Below are positions 62,788 through 64,000 of a DNA stretch of 64,000 nt, in pieces. The notes beneath the pieces are model-generated. The model was not told where the DNA came from and made no database searches. It saw only the letters and a list, made by a program, of their open reading frames with translations. Made by a program: the position numbers and the translations under genes. The stretch spans positions 186,001 through 250,000 of the forward strand of contig NZ_VKDE01000002.1 in assembly GCF_007097485.1 (NCBI RefSeq). Reading direction: 5' to 3'. This DNA is from Carboxylicivirga sp. M1479. GTDB taxonomy: Bacteria; Bacteroidota; Bacteroidia; Bacteroidales; Marinilabiliaceae. Every line of letters starts with the position of its first letter. Positions within the stretch are counted from its first letter, which is position 1.

Positions 62788-63980
62788 TGAGCAAGCAAAA
62801 TAAATACCATGTAGATGAGAAAGGCATGTATGGCCAGTTTGGAGGGGCTTACATTCCCGAAATGCTATATCCCAATATTGAAAACCTAAAAGCTGTTTAT
62901 AAAGACATCATCGGCTCTGATGCTTTTCAAGATGAATACAAATCTTTGTTAAAAGATTATGTCGGACGCCCATCGCCTTTGTATTTGGCCAAGCGTTTAT
63001 CAGAAAAATACCAAACCAATGTATATTTAAAGCGTGAGGATTTAAACCATACTGGCGCGCATAAGATAAACAACACCGTGGGGCAAATTTTAATTGCCAA
63101 ACACATGGGTAAGCAACGCATTATTGCCGAAACGGGTGCTGGCCAACATGGTGTGGCAACCGCCACAGCCTGTGCTTTAATGGGTTTACAGTGCGTGGTG
63201 TACATGGGAGAGGTTGATATAGAACGTCAGGCACCGAATGTGGCTCGTATGAAGATGTTGGGCGCAGAGGTTGTTGCGGCCACTTCAGGCAGTAGAACCT
63301 TAAAGGATGCTACCAACGAAGCCTTGCGCGATTGGATTTGTAACCCTGAAGATACTTTTTATTTGATTGGTTCAGTGGTTGGGCCGCATCCATATCCTGA
63401 TATGGTGGCACAATTACAAGCCGTTATCAGCGAAGAAATTAAGCTGCAGATTGCCGAGAAAACCAATAAAGATTATCCCGATTATGTGATTGCTTGTGTG
63501 GGAGGAGGCAGTAATGCAGCAGGTTCGTTTTATCATTTTTTAGACGATGAGCGTGTTCAATTGGTAGCTGTTGAGGCTTCGGGTATGGGTGTTGATTCAG
63601 GAGAAACAGCAGCAACCATTGCTAAGGGCGATAAAGGTTTGATACACGGAAGCCTTACCTTTTTAATGCAAAGCAACGATGGACAGATAACTGAGCCTTA
63701 TTCTATTTCAGCAGGCTTGGATTATCCTGGTATTGGGCCGCAACATGCGCATTTGTTTGATACGGGTCGCGCACAGTTTTTGTCGGCTACCGATAAGGAG
63801 GCCTTAGATGCAGCATTGCAGTTAACACAGCTGGAGGGCATTATACCAGCCTTGGAATCGTCGCATGCTTTGGCTGCACTTGATAAAATGAGCTTTAAAA
63901 AAGACGATTCAGTGGTTATAACACTATCGGGCCGAGGAGATAAAGACATGGCGACTTATATGAAACGCTTTGGCTTTTAA
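62787..63980 (+). CDS. trpB: Tryptophan synthase beta subunit
   Basis: A 397-residue PLP enzyme of the TrpB1 type. The PLP lysine is in [10 protein letters not shown], and the phosphate-binding glycine loop is [12 protein letters not shown]. The N-terminal [13 protein letters not shown] and the [14 protein letters not shown] motif are typical. It joins indole and serine to tryptophan with TrpA. The trpA gene would lie to the right, since the window ends 20 bases after this stop and no trpA sequence is recognisable here. Confidence 0.96.
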   Translation: MSKQNKYHVDEKGMYGQFGGAYIPEMLYPNIENLKAVYKDIIGSDAFQDEYKSLLKDYVGRPSPLYLAKRLSEKYQTNVYLKREDLNHTGAHKINNTVGQILIAKHMGKQRIIAETGAGQHGVATATACALMGLQCVVYMGEVDIERQAPNVARMKMLGAEVVAATSGSRTLKDATNEALRDWICNPEDTFYLIGSVVGPHPYPDMVAQLQAVISEEIKLQIAEKTNKDYPDYVIACVGGGSNAAGSFYHFLDDERVQLVAVEASGMGVDSGETAATIAKGDKGLIHGSLTFLMQSNDGQITEPYSISAGLDYPGIGPQHAHLFDTGRAQFLSATDKEALDAALQLTQLEGIIPALESSHALAALDKMSFKKDDSVVITLSGRGDKDMATYMKRFGF

Positions 63981-64000
63981 GTGAATGATGATGATCGTCA

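Noticed and set aside
1-64000. tRNA and rRNA genes
   Set aside because: No GGTTCGAATCC-type T-loop or rRNA-like conserved stretch was found on either strand during reading. A covariance search would be needed for certainty.
63981-64000. Start of trpA at the right edge
   Set aside because: Only 20 bases remain. There is no recognisable TrpA sequence, so it is not claimed as a feature.

Overview
This window looks like a chromosomal segment of a Bacteroidota bacterium of class Bacteroidia, most likely a Marinilabiliales-type marine anaerobe or facultative anaerobe. That placement is inference from gene content. The supporting signs are the CBS / NAD kinase / DUF6089 / uppS / bamA / ompH / murI gene order, a two-component-type propeller protein, DUF6261, promoters of the TTTG-N20-TAnnTTTG type, few Shine-Dalgarno sites, and AT-rich DNA. 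Oxygen-sensitive or anaerobic enzymes are present (a 2-oxoacid:ferredoxin oxidoreductase and the HydF hydrogenase maturase). I found no rRNA, tRNA, CRISPR array, prophage or intact insertion sequence. Nearly all of the window is housekeeping DNA.

Layout. 1-9.2 kb: a propeller/SpoIIE phosphatase sensor, a CotH-like secreted protein, a CHAD protein, a small membrane protein and an ABC exporter pair. 9.3-19 kb: a compact ppx / sigma-54-type regulator / aspartase-like run, a PAS-PAS histidine kinase, then on the minus strand an acyl-CoA ligase-ACP-acyltransferase fusion and hydF. 19-22.4 kb: a gene-poor stretch with a likely structured RNA and a decayed ORF, a YeeZ-like gene, then aspartate kinase with its own promoter, SAM riboswitch and terminator. 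22.4-32 kb: a nitrogen assimilation block of amt, glnK and a porin (minus strand) divergent from gltB-gltD (plus strand). 32-37.3 kb: an accessory stretch with repeat-like DNA, DUF6261, two lipoprotein-like genes and a large three-way-junction palindrome. 37.3-40.6 kb: Dabb protein, udk, an exonuclease, an alpha/beta hydrolase and pdxJ. 40.7-50.6 kb: the envelope biogenesis run (CBS-ACT, Omp85-like, nadK, DUF6089, uppS, bamA, three ompH/skp genes, murI). 50.6-57.7 kb: a gamma carbonic anhydrase-like protein, korAB, a TetR regulator, and a SulP transporter with a beta carbonic anhydrase. 57.9-64 kb: the tryptophan operon trpL-E-G-D-C-F-B, probably continuing into trpA beyond the right edge.

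How the parts connect. Amt and GlnK import and sense ammonium, and GltBD turns glutamine plus 2-oxoglutarate into glutamate. KorAB sits at 2-oxoacid metabolism, and its upstream region shares two short motifs with that of gltB. LysC feeds the aspartate family and is governed by SAM. The trp operon carries a classical attenuator that was not captured as a gene: a 20-codon leader with two adjacent Trp codons, an antiterminator segment at the leader stop codon and a strong terminator just before trpE. The strongest non-coding observations are this attenuator, the SAM riboswitch, the three-way-junction element at 37.0-37.3 kb and the candidate RNA at 19.07-19.29 kb.
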